Positions 36,331 through 46,927 of a stretch of 64,000 nt of DNA are shown piece after piece (position 1 is the stretch's first letter; each line of letters begins with the position of its first letter). The DNA comes from Paenibacillus antarcticus (GTDB taxonomy: Bacteria; Bacillota; Bacilli; Paenibacillales; Paenibacillaceae): the NCBI RefSeq assembly GCF_001637225.1, contig NZ_LVJI01000014.1, positions 186,001 to 250,000 of the forward strand, in the 5' to 3' direction. The notes under the pieces were generated by a model that saw only the letters and a program-made list of their open reading frames with translations, made no database searches and was not told the DNA's origin. The translations under genes were made by a program, and so were the position numbers.

Positions 36331-39192
36331 TTAGGATTTATCGCCTTCATGTAACCACTCTGATATCCTTGAGACCATTTGATTGGTCGGCATATGTTCC
36401 ATTTTTGGACCAGGCAATGAGTAAAGGAAATGTTTACCATAGTATGATTCTATCACACGCGTATCATAAACAATAACAATTCCTCTATCGTTTGCTGTTC
36501 GCACCAGCCGACCGAATCCTTGTTTAAATCGAATCACTGCCTGCGGAACTGACAATTTCATGAACGGGTTTTTCTTCTGCTGCTTGAGTAGTTCACTCTT
36601 CGCCTCCACAAGTGGATGGTTGGGAGGTTGGAATGGTAAACGAACAATCGCTAAACAAGTCAATGCTTCCCCGGGGATATCTATCCCTTCCCAAAAACTA
36701 CTTGTTCCTAATAGCACCGAGGCGCTACTATCCTGGAAACGACGGATCAATTTACTGCGACTCCCACTATCAACGCCTTGGCCTAATATGGTGATATCAC
36801 TTGAGGATAAGGCGCTACGTAGCGGTTCATACACTTGACGAAGCATCCGATAGGATGTAAATAACACTAACATTCGACCTTTAGTAACGATAGCCGTATC
36901 AGCCAATGACTTCACAAGTGTCTCTACGAAGAGTGCATCACCAACACTACCTTTCACACTTGGAAAGTCGCGTGGGATAACAAGCAACGCCTGATCGCGA
37001 TAGCGAAAAGGAGATGGAAGCTGCACTGTCACTAATCGTCCATTATCCGACGCTTCTTGAAGCCCCAGATTCTCAATCATATACTGGAAAGATTTCTCGA
37101 TAGATAATGTAGCCGAAGTGAGAATAATGCTTTTCTTTTTATCGAAAAATACTTCTTTCAGTTGCTTGCTTACATCTACTGGAACAGCATACATCTGTAG
37201 AGATTTACTTCGAAAATGGCCATTGGCCTCCATCCAGTATACATTGCCTATATCGCTTAGCGCCATGAACATGTGAAGATCTTCACGTTCATTTGCTAAA
37301 TCTTTAATTAGACCGCTTATATCCGTTATTAGGCTGTCTGAGCTGAAATCATCTAGATTATCTTTAATGTCGTTTAACATTTTCTCCGCTTTACGAACTA
37401 CCTCACCTAAAGTTACGTAGATCTGATTCTCAATCGCAGCTAATACATCCCAATCCTGAGGTTTCTTATTGGGCTGCAACCGTAGAACAAACTGTCCTGT
37501 ATCACCAGGAGCCGCATCACTACGCTCAGGAAGTAGTGCAAATAACATATCGTTTAGTCTGTCCCAATGTTCCTTCACTTCAACCAATTCACCACATAAT
37601 TTGTCGATCACAACTGCCCAATCTGAAGCTTTCTCATCACTGGAAGAACGCAATTGTTGTATTAGTGCCGGAAATTGCCCATTTCGGTTATCTTTGTAAA
37701 GTCGTGTAAGTGTATGAACCACGGTGAAGTACTTCATATGAAGCCCCAAATGTTTACCCGCAACTTCCTCTAAATGATGTGCTTCATCAATCACTAAATG
37801 TTCGTAAGCAGGTAATAACTGATGTCCAGCTTTTACATCTGTAAATAACTTAGAGTGATTAGTGATCACTACATCAGCAATTCCCGCTTCATGCTTAGCA
37901 CGATGATAATAGCATTTACGAAACCAAGGACAAGCACGTCCAAGACAGGAATCGGAGTCACTTGAAACCGTTTCCCAGAAATCTCCACCACGACCACCCA
38001 GATTCAGTTCTTCATCATCGCCGGTCTCTGTTTGTGCCAACCATACAATCATTTGAGCAGCTAAGATTACATCTTCCTTGGGATTGGCGAAATCTCTCTT
38101 ATTTATTTTATGTTCAAATTTTCTCAAACACAAATAATGCTGTCTCCCCTTGAAAATGGCAGCTTTAAATTGAAAAGGAACGACCTGAGTTAATAGCGGG
38201 ATATCTCGTTCACGTAACTGCTCTTGAAGGTTAATCGTATGTGTACTTACCATAACTTTTGACTCACGTTTCACACTCTGATAAATCGCAGGTATTAAGT
38301 ATCCTAAGGATTTCCCCGTACCCGTACCTGCTTCAATAAGTAGATGTTTATCATTCTCAAGTGCATTCATGACCTCTCCGAACATCATGCTCTGTGATTC
38401 TCTTGCCTCATAATGTGGCATAATTGCACGAAGCCGTTCTTCAATCTCTGCAAGAAATTGTGGGAAATCCATGGATTTAAGAGGATTGTCATCTTCATCA
38501 TTCCGGGGTGTGGAAATATCCGACCAATCTTCAACAGCCAAAGCCAATTGACGATAAAAATTGTGAATCTCAAGGTCTTGTGCAGGCTCTTTTTCCTTCT
38601 CCCTACATAAACCGTCGAAATACCATGCCAAGTCACTATCCTCATCAGCAAATAACTCACTAAGCCTTTGGAGCGTAATAAGTGGTAACCCAATCAATTC
38701 GTCTAGGCATTTCAATAATACGTGTGCTGTTGCCAACGCATCGCTATCGGCTTGATGTGGTCGATCATGCACAATACCGAATTGTGTAGATACTAGACCT
38801 AATTGATATGTGGTTAACGATGGAAAACATATTTTCAGGAAATCTATTGTGTCTAGAATCCGTCCGCTGTATGGTAAATAACCGCATCGATCAAGTGCAT
38901 TCTGTAAAAAATTAAAATCAAAAGAAACATTATGACCGACTAATACAACATCATCTAGCATCGGAACTAACTCCATCATCATTTCTTCTAAAGAAGGAGC
39001 GTTCTCAACGTCACTGTTCATGATCCCTGTTAAATTAGAAATAAACGGCGGGATTGGAATCCCTGGATTAACATATGACCCGTATACTCGGGATATCGAT
39101 TGATCTTCTTCAATAATGGCAAGTCCAACTTGAATAATTTCATCGGCGGACTGGTTGCCTGTTGTTTCAAAGTCCAGTACAGCAAATTTCAT
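36331..39192 (-). CDS. dinG: DinG-type helicase with N-terminal 3'-5' exonuclease domain
   Basis: 953 residues. DEDD exonuclease domain (about 1-165: VLDFETTG, GHNVSFDFNFL, HQADSDALAT) fused to an XPD/DinG superfamily 2 helicase: Walker A EAGTGTGKSLGYLIP, DEAH in VIDEAHHLEE, and a late motif GFGRLVRTANDRGIVIVYD. Cysteines in LCLRKFEH and in SCLGRACPWFRKCYY could ligate a 4Fe-4S cluster. Firmicute DinG proteins act in DNA repair and resemble this fusion. Confidence 0.95.
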   Translation of the reverse strand: MKFAVLDFETTGNQSADEIIQVGLAIIEEDQSISRVYGSYVNPGIPIPPFISNLTGIMNSDVENAPSLEEMMMELVPMLDDVVLVGHNVSFDFNFLQNALDRCGYLPYSGRILDTIDFLKICFPSLTTYQLGLVSTQFGIVHDRPHQADSDALATAHVLLKCLDELIGLPLITLQRLSELFADEDSDLAWYFDGLCREKEKEPAQDLEIHNFYRQLALAVEDWSDISTPRNDEDDNPLKSMDFPQFLAEIEERLRAIMPHYEARESQSMMFGEVMNALENDKHLLIEAGTGTGKSLGYLIPAIYQSVKRESKVMVSTHTINLQEQLRERDIPLLTQVVPFQFKAAIFKGRQHYLCLRKFEHKINKRDFANPKEDVILAAQMIVWLAQTETGDDEELNLGGRGGDFWETVSSDSDSCLGRACPWFRKCYYHRAKHEAGIADVVITNHSKLFTDVKAGHQLLPAYEHLVIDEAHHLEEVAGKHLGLHMKYFTVVHTLTRLYKDNRNGQFPALIQQLRSSSDEKASDWAVVIDKLCGELVEVKEHWDRLNDMLFALLPERSDAAPGDTGQFVLRLQPNKKPQDWDVLAAIENQIYVTLGEVVRKAEKMLNDIKDNLDDFSSDSLITDISGLIKDLANEREDLHMFMALSDIGNVYWMEANGHFRSKSLQMYAVPVDVSKQLKEVFFDKKKSIILTSATLSIEKSFQYMIENLGLQEASDNGRLVTVQLPSPFRYRDQALLVIPRDFPSVKGSVGDALFVETLVKSLADTAIVTKGRMLVLFTSYRMLRQVYEPLRSALSSSDITILGQGVDSGSRSKLIRRFQDSSASVLLGTSSFWEGIDIPGEALTCLAIVRLPFQPPNHPLVEAKSELLKQQKKNPFMKLSVPQAVIRFKQGFGRLVRTANDRGIVIVYDTRVIESYYGKHFLYSLPGPKMEHMPTNQMVSRISEWLHEGDKS

Positions 39193-39428
39193 AATTAAGT
39201 ATTCCCTTTCGATCCAGTCTCTTTAACAGCATAACAGAAGATCAGAATTTATTCATTAATCAAGTAGAAGCAGCATGCTGACCTTTTTCAAAGTCAGAAC
39301 CCGTCTCGTTAGAAACATAAGAAATAGAGTATCAATTGAAACGCATACTTGCTTATATTTCAAGTAAAGAAAAGACGATACTCGTAGCTTTCGCAGGAAC
39401 GGGCATCGCCTTAATTTGAGTCATCATG
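39193..39428. other. Gap between dinG and TPR gene with a possible decayed small ORF
   Basis: No intact gene. On the minus strand, one frame from ATG 39424 (MTQIKAMPVPAKATSIV) to TGA 39260 reads like protein but contains two internal stops (TAA, TGA). It may be a degenerate small gene or chance. Confidence 0.25.
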
Positions 39429-40067
39429 CTAAATTAATGAAGTAAGCTGACTTCCATACTGGAGTTGACCGCGATTTTGATTGCAGACTTGCAGATTAAT
39501 AAGTGGATCAGGCAGTGTCGGATCATTTTGCAATGACAACGTAAAATATTCCTGTGCTTTGCCCGTATCCGCAAGTTTAGCCTGTATACAGCCTAATGCA
39601 TTATAGATCATGGCTCTTAGCTTCTTATGCTCTGCTAATGGAAGAATCCATTGGAAATGTTCTAAAGCTTCCGACGTCTCCTCCAGATGAAGGTGCGCCA
39701 TTGCAATATACATTCGAGCAAGTAAGCTGTCAGGATAATCATAAACGATTTGGGAAAATTGCTGTATGGATTGACGATACATCAGCAACTTAAAGTACCC
39801 TTGGCCTCTAACAAATGACTCCATTCCCATTTCAGGTGTATCACCTAGAGGAAACATAGGGGGTAACACCGTATGTTCTCGGAAAGAACCCATCTTGTCT
39901 TCAAACGATAGCCATTCTTCAATAATCCCATCACTCATGGCCTTAAGCATGTTCCATCTCTGAATCAGAAGCTGCTTTTGGGACTCTTGCGCAGTTGGGT
40001 AATGCTTGACGATTTCCTCTAACATGTGGTTCATTTCAGCGAATACATGTTGAAACATGGCCTGCAT
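39429..40067 (-). CDS. TPR-repeat protein
   Basis: About 212 residues from ATG 40067, which follows AAGGGTGGG; an upstream ATG at 40112 has no ribosome site. Helical repeats: FVRGQGYFKLLMYRQSIQQF, YPDSLLARMYIAMAHLHLEETSEALEHF and AMIYNALGCIQAKLADTGKAQEYF. No signal peptide; probably cytoplasmic and interacting with other proteins. Unknown function, placed between dinG and panD. Confidence 0.8.
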   Translation of the reverse strand: MQAMFQHVFAEMNHMLEEIVKHYPTAQESQKQLLIQRWNMLKAMSDGIIEEWLSFEDKMGSFREHTVLPPMFPLGDTPEMGMESFVRGQGYFKLLMYRQSIQQFSQIVYDYPDSLLARMYIAMAHLHLEETSEALEHFQWILPLAEHKKLRAMIYNALGCIQAKLADTGKAQEYFTLSLQNDPTLPDPLINLQVCNQNRGQLQYGSQLTSLI

Positions 40068-40186
40068 CCCACCCTTAACAATAATGAAATCAGTGCGTCT
40101 ACCTGTCTTCATTTTTTGTTGAATCGGAGCTTTTCATTCGCCATCCCATACATTACATATTATGATGATTTCCTTTGAACTTTTAA

Positions 40187-40570
40187 TTAGCGAATTGTCG
40201 CATGAACTTCTTTATCCATGAATTCAACAGGCTGATTCTTCTCATCTACAAATACAACTGTAGGCTTATGGGCACTTAGATTTTCTTGAGATATGACCGC
40301 ATAAGAAATAATAATAACTACGTCGCCAGGTTGAACGAGTCTGGCTGCAGCTCCATTAAGACAAATGACTCCACTGCCGCGTGGTCCAGGAATAACATAA
40401 GTTTCTAGCCGAGCACCATTATTATTATTCACAATTTGAACCTTTTCGTTCTCAAGTAAATCTGCAGCCTCCATAAGACTTTCATCAATGGTAATACTAC
40501 CCACATAATTTAAATTCGCTTCCGTAACCGTTGCACGGTGAATTTTGGATTTCATGATATGTCTAAACAA
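40187..40570 (-). CDS. panD: Aspartate 1-decarboxylase proenzyme
   Basis: 127 residues, normal length. Self-cleavage site Gly24-Ser25 in YVGSITID gives the pyruvoyl group; Lys9 and Arg54-region motifs and [18 protein letters not shown] are present. Makes beta-alanine from aspartate for pantothenate. Overlaps panC by eight bases. Confidence 0.97.
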   Translation of the reverse strand: MFRHIMKSKIHRATVTEANLNYVGSITIDESLMEAADLLENEKVQIVNNNNGARLETYVIPGPRGSGVICLNGAAARLVQPGDVVIIISYAVISQENLSAHKPTVVFVDEKNQPVEFMDKEVHATIR

Positions 40571-41459
40571 GAAATACCGCCTCCTTTGGCGTAAGTAACA
40601 TATTATCTATAAGTCGTGTATTTCCAAATTTAACTGCCACTGCCATGATTAATTTCTCTGTAACATCATTAAGTAGGACATCATCGTTTATACGATTTAA
40701 TGTTGGAAATGTCAATACTTCAACATAATCAATAACAGCCATCGGCGAGAGTTGAATCAAGCTCATTAGCCTTTCACGAACTTCAGAAGCCTTTACAGAC
40801 TCATCATTTACCATAGTCTCATTTACTTCAAAGAGAGAACGAGAGAGCACTAATGCTTGTTTACGTTCTTCTGAGCTAAGATACACATTCCTTGAACTGA
40901 GTGCCAATCCGTCTTCTTCTCTTACAATGGGACATGGTACAATCTCAACATTCATATTTAAATCATGCACCATCTGTTGAAGCACAGCGACTTGTTGTGC
41001 ATCTTTCAAACCGAAATAGGCTTGATCTGGTTGTACGATATGAATCAACTTACTTACAACCGTAGTCACACCATCGAAGTGTCCCGGCCGAGATGACCCA
41101 CACAACAATTGGGTGACTTCACTAACCCTAATTTTGGTCAACGTTTGAGTGGGATACATTTCTTCTACTGTGGGTATAAATACAATATCCACACCTTGGC
41201 GATCAGCCAAAGCTAAATCTTGCTCTTCATTCCGAGGATAGGTCTCATAATCTTCTCCTGGACCAAATTGTATCGGATTCACAAATATACTAAGGACAAC
41301 CAGGTCACTCAGATCATGGGCACGACTCATTAAGCTCGCATGACCTTCGTGTAGGTAACCCATTGTAGGAACTAACCCTACTCTGCACTCGCCATTACTT
41401 TTCACTCTATATTGCTTCAGTTCTTGTCGGAGTTCAACAATATTCCGAATGATTTTCAT
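40563..41459 (-). CDS. panC: Pantothenate synthetase
   Basis: 298 residues. Motifs [14 protein letters not shown] (ATP site, HxGH), [27 protein letters not shown] and [14 protein letters not shown]. Joins pantoate and beta-alanine with ATP. Overlaps panB as ATGA and panD by eight bases, so panBCD is one tightly coupled operon. Confidence 0.97.
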   Translation of the reverse strand: MKIIRNIVELRQELKQYRVKSNGECRVGLVPTMGYLHEGHASLMSRAHDLSDLVVLSIFVNPIQFGPGEDYETYPRNEEQDLALADRQGVDIVFIPTVEEMYPTQTLTKIRVSEVTQLLCGSSRPGHFDGVTTVVSKLIHIVQPDQAYFGLKDAQQVAVLQQMVHDLNMNVEIVPCPIVREEDGLALSSRNVYLSSEERKQALVLSRSLFEVNETMVNDESVKASEVRERLMSLIQLSPMAVIDYVEVLTFPTLNRINDDVLLNDVTEKLIMAVAVKFGNTRLIDNMLLTPKEAVFLV

Positions 41460-42328
41460 GATTTATCCACCTTGTTTAAGCCAGTTCCATATAGAGAATC
41501 CAGTACATCATCCTTAGCTACAAACACATGATTCTCTGCAGGAAAGATGCGTTCTTTCACTTCTTTCACATAATTCTCTAATCCTTCTCGGACTAATGTA
41601 CCGATATCACCATACGTTTTGACAAAACGTTTATTTATATAAGGCGATGCATATTGAAAAATATCATGGAATACGAGCACTTGTCCGTCACAATAACGTC
41701 CAGCTCCAATGCCTATCGTTGGAATAGACAATTCCTTAGAGATGGCTTCAGCCACTTGCTCCGTTACTAATTCCAATACGATACCAAAAGCGCCCGCTGC
41801 TTCTAGGGCTTTTGCTTCTTCCATCAACCTTTGCGCATCAGCCGCATCTTTACCCTGAATCCGATAGCCACCAATTTGGTTCACCGATTGTGGTGTTAGA
41901 CCAATATGCCCAAGTACAGGGACACCGGATTTAACAATAGCTTCTACCGTAGGACATATTTCCTTGCCGCCCTCCATCTTAATGGCTTGAGCATGTCCTT
42001 CCTGCATGAGCCTTCTCACACCTCGTAAGGTCTCATCTATATTGCCGTGATACGTCATAAATGGCATGTCAGCAACAATAAAAGTATGCTCTGCCCCTCT
42101 TGCAACAGCGCGGGTATGATAGATCATATCCTCCAACGTAACTGGAATCGTAGAGTTATATCCAAGTACTACGTTACCAAGGGAATCACCCACGAGTATG
42201 ATATCTACACCAGCTTCATCAGATAGCTTTGCTGTAGGGTAATCGTATGCAGTTACCATACTTAACGGTGTACCTTCCGCCTTCATTTGTTTCATTTTCA
42301 CAATGTTTAGTGCTGACTTCTTTGTCAT
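41456..42328 (-). CDS. panB: 3-methyl-2-oxobutanoate hydroxymethyltransferase
   Basis: About 290 residues. Start placed at ATG 42328 (MTKKSALNIVKMKQ) behind GAGAGGGG; earlier in-frame ATGs at 42352 and 42373 fall before the ribosome site. Motifs VTAYDYPTAKL, ILVGDSLGNVVLGY, MPFMTYHG, KMEGGKE and GIGAGRYCDGQVLV. First committed step of pantothenate synthesis. A structured leader with terminator precedes it. Confidence 0.97.
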   Translation of the reverse strand: MTKKSALNIVKMKQMKAEGTPLSMVTAYDYPTAKLSDEAGVDIILVGDSLGNVVLGYNSTIPVTLEDMIYHTRAVARGAEHTFIVADMPFMTYHGNIDETLRGVRRLMQEGHAQAIKMEGGKEICPTVEAIVKSGVPVLGHIGLTPQSVNQIGGYRIQGKDAADAQRLMEEAKALEAAGAFGIVLELVTEQVAEAISKELSIPTIGIGAGRYCDGQVLVFHDIFQYASPYINKRFVKTYGDIGTLVREGLENYVKEVKERIFPAENHVFVAKDDVLDSLYGTGLNKVDKS

Positions 42329-42429
42329 GATAATTGTGCCCCTCTCCATTTTGAAAAAAAATTCGGAATTCAAGGATAGATTCTCCCCGTTGTTGAATGT
42401 TAGATATGGAATTTCATATTTAACACAAC

Positions 42430-42527
42430 AAAAAAACCTTTTAGCATGTTCACTAAAAAGGTCCGATAGTCAAAAAAGAGTCACTTTCGATCGTCCCTTC
42501 TGTCTCGGTCCTTTCGGCTCAGAGCAG
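42430..42527 (-). promoter_or_regulatory. panBCD 5' leader: candidate pan-motif hairpin, antiterminator and terminator
   Basis: Read on the minus strand: a GAAA-capped stem at 42500-42527 (CTG.CTC... GGACC.GAG.A.CAG) with bulged adenines on its 3' side; a second fold at 42458-42499 pairing AAGG..CGAT with ATCG..CCTT; then an intrinsic terminator at 42430-42461 (CCTTTTTAG / CTAAAAGG, seven Ts). The second fold and the terminator compete for the same CCTT. A pan RNA motif with bulged adenines is known upstream of pan operons; matching this one to it is from memory. The rest of the 42329-42664 gap shows no gene. Confidence 0.6.
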
Positions 42528-42664
42528 AATCCAACGCCACTCACTAAAATAGTTAATTAGTAAGTGTAGTTTTTTGAAAAATCCTAAACTTTTGATCAAG
42601 TGCAGTTCGAGTCATGCTCGATGCCGCCTCACAAACAGTATACCAAATAAGATGGCATATTTCA

Positions 42665-43636
42665 TTATTTAAGTTTGACATCTCCAGAGATAACAGGAAC
42701 GATGTTCCCCATTCCCGTATCCACAAGCAATGCGCCACTAGGATCTAAACCGACAGCCAGACCCTCTCTGAGCCCTTGAGTGGTGTTAAATACAACTTCC
42801 TGATTGATCGTTACCGATAGTGCCTCCCATAACGATGCGATAGGTAAGAAACCCTCCTGAGCATATAACTGGTACAATGTTTCGAACTCTTCCAGAATAG
42901 CAGCGATTAATAAGCTGCGATCCACTGTAGCTCCACTTTCTGCCTTTAAAGAAGTAGCGATGTCTCGTAAATCTTCAGGGTATTCTTCTCTATCTATATT
43001 TACGCTAATCCCTATTCCAGCAATACAATAACGAACAACCTTATCCTCAACTGTTGATTCAAGCAAAATACCACATACTTTGCGTTGATTCATCAGAATA
43101 TCATTTGGCCATTTGATTCCAACATCTAATCCTGTCCTTTTTCTTATCGCCCTACATACAGCCACGCCTGTAAGAAGAGTGAGTTGCGATGTAAATTCAA
43201 GCGGTTGCTGTGGACGAAGTACTAGGCTCATCCAGATTCCTTTACCGTATGGTGAGAACCATTTCCGACCCAATCTTCCTTTACCACCCGTCTGTTCTTC
43301 AGCGATGATGACAGTTCCTTCAGGAGCTCCTAATTCTGCTCGTTGACGTGCTTCCTCTTGCGTAGAGACTGTACTCTTGATGATCTCAAGGACGGAACCC
43401 ATCATGACAGTATTTAGCGCATTGTTTAATGTTAACTTGTCTAAGTTATCTGGCTTGATAAGAATACGATACCCTTTATTAGACACTGCCTCAAATTCAT
43501 ATCCTAACGTTCTTAGCTTGTTAATCTGCTTCCACACGGCTGTACGGCTGATCGATAGTCTACGACTCATTTCTTCACCCGATACAAATCCATTGGGATC
43601 TTCAAGCAGAATATTCAACAATGTTTCCTCAGCCAT
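42665..43636 (-). CDS. birA: Bifunctional biotin ligase / biotin repressor BirA
   Basis: 323 residues. N-terminal helix-turn-helix (FVSGEEMSRRLSISRTAVWKQINKL), biotin-binding loop region GGKGRLGRKWFSP, GIKWPNDILMNQRKVCGIL and a C-terminal SH3-like domain. Attaches biotin to carboxylases and represses biotin genes. Its start overlaps the end of cca by eight bases. Confidence 0.96.
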   Translation of the reverse strand: MAEETLLNILLEDPNGFVSGEEMSRRLSISRTAVWKQINKLRTLGYEFEAVSNKGYRILIKPDNLDKLTLNNALNTVMMGSVLEIIKSTVSTQEEARQRAELGAPEGTVIIAEEQTGGKGRLGRKWFSPYGKGIWMSLVLRPQQPLEFTSQLTLLTGVAVCRAIRKRTGLDVGIKWPNDILMNQRKVCGILLESTVEDKVVRYCIAGIGISVNIDREEYPEDLRDIATSLKAESGATVDRSLLIAAILEEFETLYQLYAQEGFLPIASLWEALSVTINQEVVFNTTQGLREGLAVGLDPSGALLVDTGMGNIVPVISGDVKLK

Positions 43637-44912
43637 GATTTATGTTCACCCGCTTTATTTCCTCAATTAAACAATTTTTATCATTTGCAACGATACCCGC
43701 TGCTACAGATAACAGTAATTGATGTAACAACTCACCCAGCCAAGAACCCGCAGCAATATTATTTATCTGCATGACTTCTCTACCTGATATATTCAATTCT
43801 TTGAGATGATGTATACACATCTGGTGTTCCCATCTAGCAAAGAGGTCTAACCATTGCAGTGGGAATACCTGTCTGTGTTCTGGAAGTGTTCTTTGTAACT
43901 TAAGCCAATTCAGTGTCGTTGATCTACCACGATCAAGAACCACTCTGATCCATAATAACCGTCGTTCTTCCGTAGAAATCTCACTATCCTGAATTCGGAT
44001 AACCTGCTTCACCTGTTCGTCTAATCGCAGAATATTGCAAATTTCATCCTTATCCTGATTACTAAATGTCCATTTCCGCAAGAGTTGCCCTGCTTCGTCG
44101 GAACTAAATCCACCCGCATACAGAAGCAGAGCCCATTTAAGGCTATTGGGTTCATGCATCACATCATTTAGTCCCATGATGATATCTGAATCGAACCTCG
44201 TACATAATACGGGAACCTTAGCGAAATCCAAAAGCTGACTGCGACGAAGTAAACCAAGCCCTCTAATCGGATTATTGCCACTCATAACCTTTTCCAACTC
44301 AACCCGAATTCTCTCCAACGCAATAAATTGTAAGTTAGCACGTTGAGACAATAATCCCTTCCAGGTATCCTTAGCGATCGAGTAACCAAATACGGATGCA
44401 AAACGCACACAGCGAACCATACGCAGCGCATCCTCATTAAATCGTTCAAGAGGATTCCCTACACATCGAATAATACCCTTTTCTGTATCTTGTCGACCGC
44501 CAAAAGGATCAATATATGTACCGTCCACTGCTCTAGCAATTGCATTCATCGTGAAATCTCGCCGCTTTAAATCCTCAGAGATTTCTTTAACAAACGTAAC
44601 CTCGTCAGGTCGCCGATGATTCTCGTAAGTACTCTCTACACGGTAAGTAGTGACTTCAAAAGCGTAGCCTTGTAACATTACTGTTATCGTCCCATGTTGA
44701 ATTCCCGTTGGAATCGTATGTTTGAACAAACCTACGATTTCTTCAGGAAGAGCTGATGTCGTCATGTCCATATCATGGACGGCGCGCCCTATCAATTCAT
44801 CACGAACACAACCTCCGACCCAATATCCTTCGAATCCTTGTCCTAGTAAGGTTCTTAGAAGGTTTTCACTTTGTTCAGCCATACCAGCTTCCGCATTATT
44901 CCACTTCACCAT
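43629..44912 (-). CDS. cca: CCA tRNA nucleotidyltransferase
   Basis: 427 residues. Class II nucleotidyltransferase head: GGCVRDELIGRAVHDMDMTTSALPEEI with the DxD metal site, GTITVMLQGYAFEVTTYR, RRDFTMNAIARAVDGTYIDPFGG and RFNEDALRMVRCVRFAS. Adds or repairs the 3' CCA of tRNAs. A second possible start is ATG 44882. Confidence 0.96.
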   Translation of the reverse strand: MVKWNNAEAGMAEQSENLLRTLLGQGFEGYWVGGCVRDELIGRAVHDMDMTTSALPEEIVGLFKHTIPTGIQHGTITVMLQGYAFEVTTYRVESTYENHRRPDEVTFVKEISEDLKRRDFTMNAIARAVDGTYIDPFGGRQDTEKGIIRCVGNPLERFNEDALRMVRCVRFASVFGYSIAKDTWKGLLSQRANLQFIALERIRVELEKVMSGNNPIRGLGLLRRSQLLDFAKVPVLCTRFDSDIIMGLNDVMHEPNSLKWALLLYAGGFSSDEAGQLLRKWTFSNQDKDEICNILRLDEQVKQVIRIQDSEISTEERRLLWIRVVLDRGRSTTLNWLKLQRTLPEHRQVFPLQWLDLFARWEHQMCIHHLKELNISGREVMQINNIAAGSWLGELLHQLLLSVAAGIVANDKNCLIEEIKRVNINHG

Positions 44913-44946
44913 TTAAACAACGCCCCCACACTTTGGAACATACAGC

Positions 44947-46125
44947 CTACCTGCATAATTTATCTAGATGATCGGAACTCGGAACTTCTCTTCCAAGAAC
45001 ACGGTAATAAATGTCTTCATAATTTTTCGTAATCAACTCATCGCAGAAATTCTCGCGTGCGCGCTTAAGAGATGCATTTATGAATTTCTCAGATAAAGCT
45101 GGATCACTTAGGAGACGAATCGTATAGTCTGCCATTTGATCTACATCTCCAATGGGAGCTAAGAACCCTGTTTCGCCATGAATAACTAGTTCAGGAATTC
45201 CTCCGGCCTCAGAACCTACTGTCGGCACCCCACATGCCATCGCTTCTAACGCAACTAGACCGAAACTTTCTTTTTCAGAAGGTAGTAATAATACATCTGC
45301 CAAAGAAATCACATGAGCTATCTCATCTTGTTTGCCGAGAAAATGAACCTTATCTCCGAGTCCTAATTCATTTATTTTACTTTGTATTTTGGGTAGATCC
45401 GGTCCTTCTCCTACGAACAACAATTTGGAAGGAATCACTTTATTCACTTTAGCAAAAATATCCACAACATCCGACACACGTTTAACAGGGCGGAAATTGG
45501 AAATATGCATCAGTATTTTCTCATCTGGATTCGCAAAGTCTCCACGTAAAGAAGAAGTGTCGCGAGGATAATACACTCGCTTATCCACAAAATTATATGT
45601 CAAATCAATATCTCGGCTAATATCCAAGACATCTCTAGTTTCCCTGATTAGATCATTTGATACCGCTGTGACCGCATCACTCTCATTGATAGCTAACCGA
45701 ATAAGATCCTTAAGCGATTCATCCTGTGCTAAGACTGTAATATCCGTCCCATGAAGAGTTGTAACTACCTTCAGCTTCTCTCCTACCATCTGTTTGGCAA
45801 GAAATGCACATACCGCATGAGGAACAGCATAATGGACATGGAGAATATCAAGATTCTGCATTTTGGCTACCTGTGCCATCTTAGTAGCTAATGATAAATC
45901 ATATGGCGGATAACGGAATACATAATAGTCACTTACTTCCACTTCGTGATAAAAAATATTTTTTTGAAACTTCGTACCTAACCGAAATGGAATGCTTTGC
46001 GTAATGAAGTGTACTTGATGACCCTTTTCAGCCAAAATCTTACCAAGTTCTGTCGCCACAACTCCTGAACCACCAAGAGATGGGTAACAAGTAATTCCTA
46101 TTTTTAATGATCGACCTTGCTCCAT
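44947..46125 (-). CDS. bshA: N-acetyl-alpha-D-glucosaminyl L-malate synthase (bacillithiol step 1)
   Basis: 392 residues. GT4 glycosyltransferase with glycine loop CYPSLGGSGVVATELGK, HVHYAVPHAVCAFLA, TTLHGTDITVL and ESFGLVALEAMACGVPTVGSEAGGIPE split between donor-binding motifs. Transfers GlcNAc from UDP-GlcNAc to malate. Next to bshB1, as in Bacillus. Confidence 0.95.
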   Translation of the reverse strand: MEQGRSLKIGITCYPSLGGSGVVATELGKILAEKGHQVHFITQSIPFRLGTKFQKNIFYHEVEVSDYYVFRYPPYDLSLATKMAQVAKMQNLDILHVHYAVPHAVCAFLAKQMVGEKLKVVTTLHGTDITVLAQDESLKDLIRLAINESDAVTAVSNDLIRETRDVLDISRDIDLTYNFVDKRVYYPRDTSSLRGDFANPDEKILMHISNFRPVKRVSDVVDIFAKVNKVIPSKLLFVGEGPDLPKIQSKINELGLGDKVHFLGKQDEIAHVISLADVLLLPSEKESFGLVALEAMACGVPTVGSEAGGIPELVIHGETGFLAPIGDVDQMADYTIRLLSDPALSEKFINASLKRARENFCDELITKNYEDIYYRVLGREVPSSDHLDKLCR

Positions 46126-46234
46126 AACGACCGCCCCCTTTCCTTTTCACACTCACTTACCTATATTATGCATGGTAGGAGACGAAATATATAACACTGG
46201 AATTCACAAATGGTTTAACTAGTAATATAGATAA

Positions 46235-46927
46235 TTAAAAGTGTTCAACTAAGAAAGGACTCTTCGTTGCAAATCCTTCAGCAAAGGGTACCAATCTGCG
46301 TTGACCCACCAATCTGTCTCTCGATTTCACTCGCTCAATATATCCTTGATTGAGCGGTGTGACTACCGTTTCTGTTGCTGACTTTTCAAACTGGGAACGA
46401 TAACAAGACAGCGCCTTTTCCTTCACATCATATTGCTTCGAAATATCCACAATAAGATCAGCTTTCCCTAGATCGTTAATGAAATAGAAATATAATTGTT
46501 CCACATTCACAAAAGGATGCTCCGGCATATACCTCCGGAGTTTTGCATTAAACACAGCCTCTTCTACTAGCTTACTACAAGCGACATGATCTGGATGTCT
46601 ATCCTCCCAGTAGGGAGCAAATATCATCCGAGGCGCACACGCACGAATTTCTTCCGTTACTGCCTTAACGTTATCCGGAGTCAAGTATAATCCACGGTCT
46701 GGAAGTCCCAGATTACTCCGTGAAGTCAACTTCAACACCTTACCCGCTTCTTCAGCCTCCTGCTTACGTGTCTCCACAGTCCCATTGGAAGACATCTCCG
46801 CAAAAGTCAAATCACAAATCCCTACACGATAACCTGCTTCAACATGTTTGTAAATCGTACCTGCCATCCCAATCTCTGCGTCATCTGCATGTGCACCGAA
46901 CACGAGGATATCAAGTTGCTCTGTCAT
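46235..46927 (-). CDS. bshB1: Bacillithiol deacetylase BshB1
   Basis: 230 residues. LmbE-type zinc deacetylase: [15 protein letters not shown] (zinc ligands), [27 protein letters not shown]. Removes acetyl from GlcNAc-malate, the second bacillithiol step. Its ATG overlaps the mgsA stop (ATGA). Confidence 0.95.
   Translation of the reverse strand: MTEQLDILVFGAHADDAEIGMAGTIYKHVEAGYRVGICDLTFAEMSSNGTVETRKQEAEEAGKVLKLTSRSNLGLPDRGLYLTPDNVKAVTEEIRACAPRMIFAPYWEDRHPDHVACSKLVEEAVFNAKLRRYMPEHPFVNVEQLYFYFINDLGKADLIVDISKQYDVKEKALSCYRSQFEKSATETVVTPLNQGYIERVKSRDRLVGQRRLVPFAEGFATKSPFLVEHF

Noticed and set aside
44722..44971. Plus-strand ORFs opposite cca
   Set aside because: Shadows of the conserved cca coding region on the other strand.
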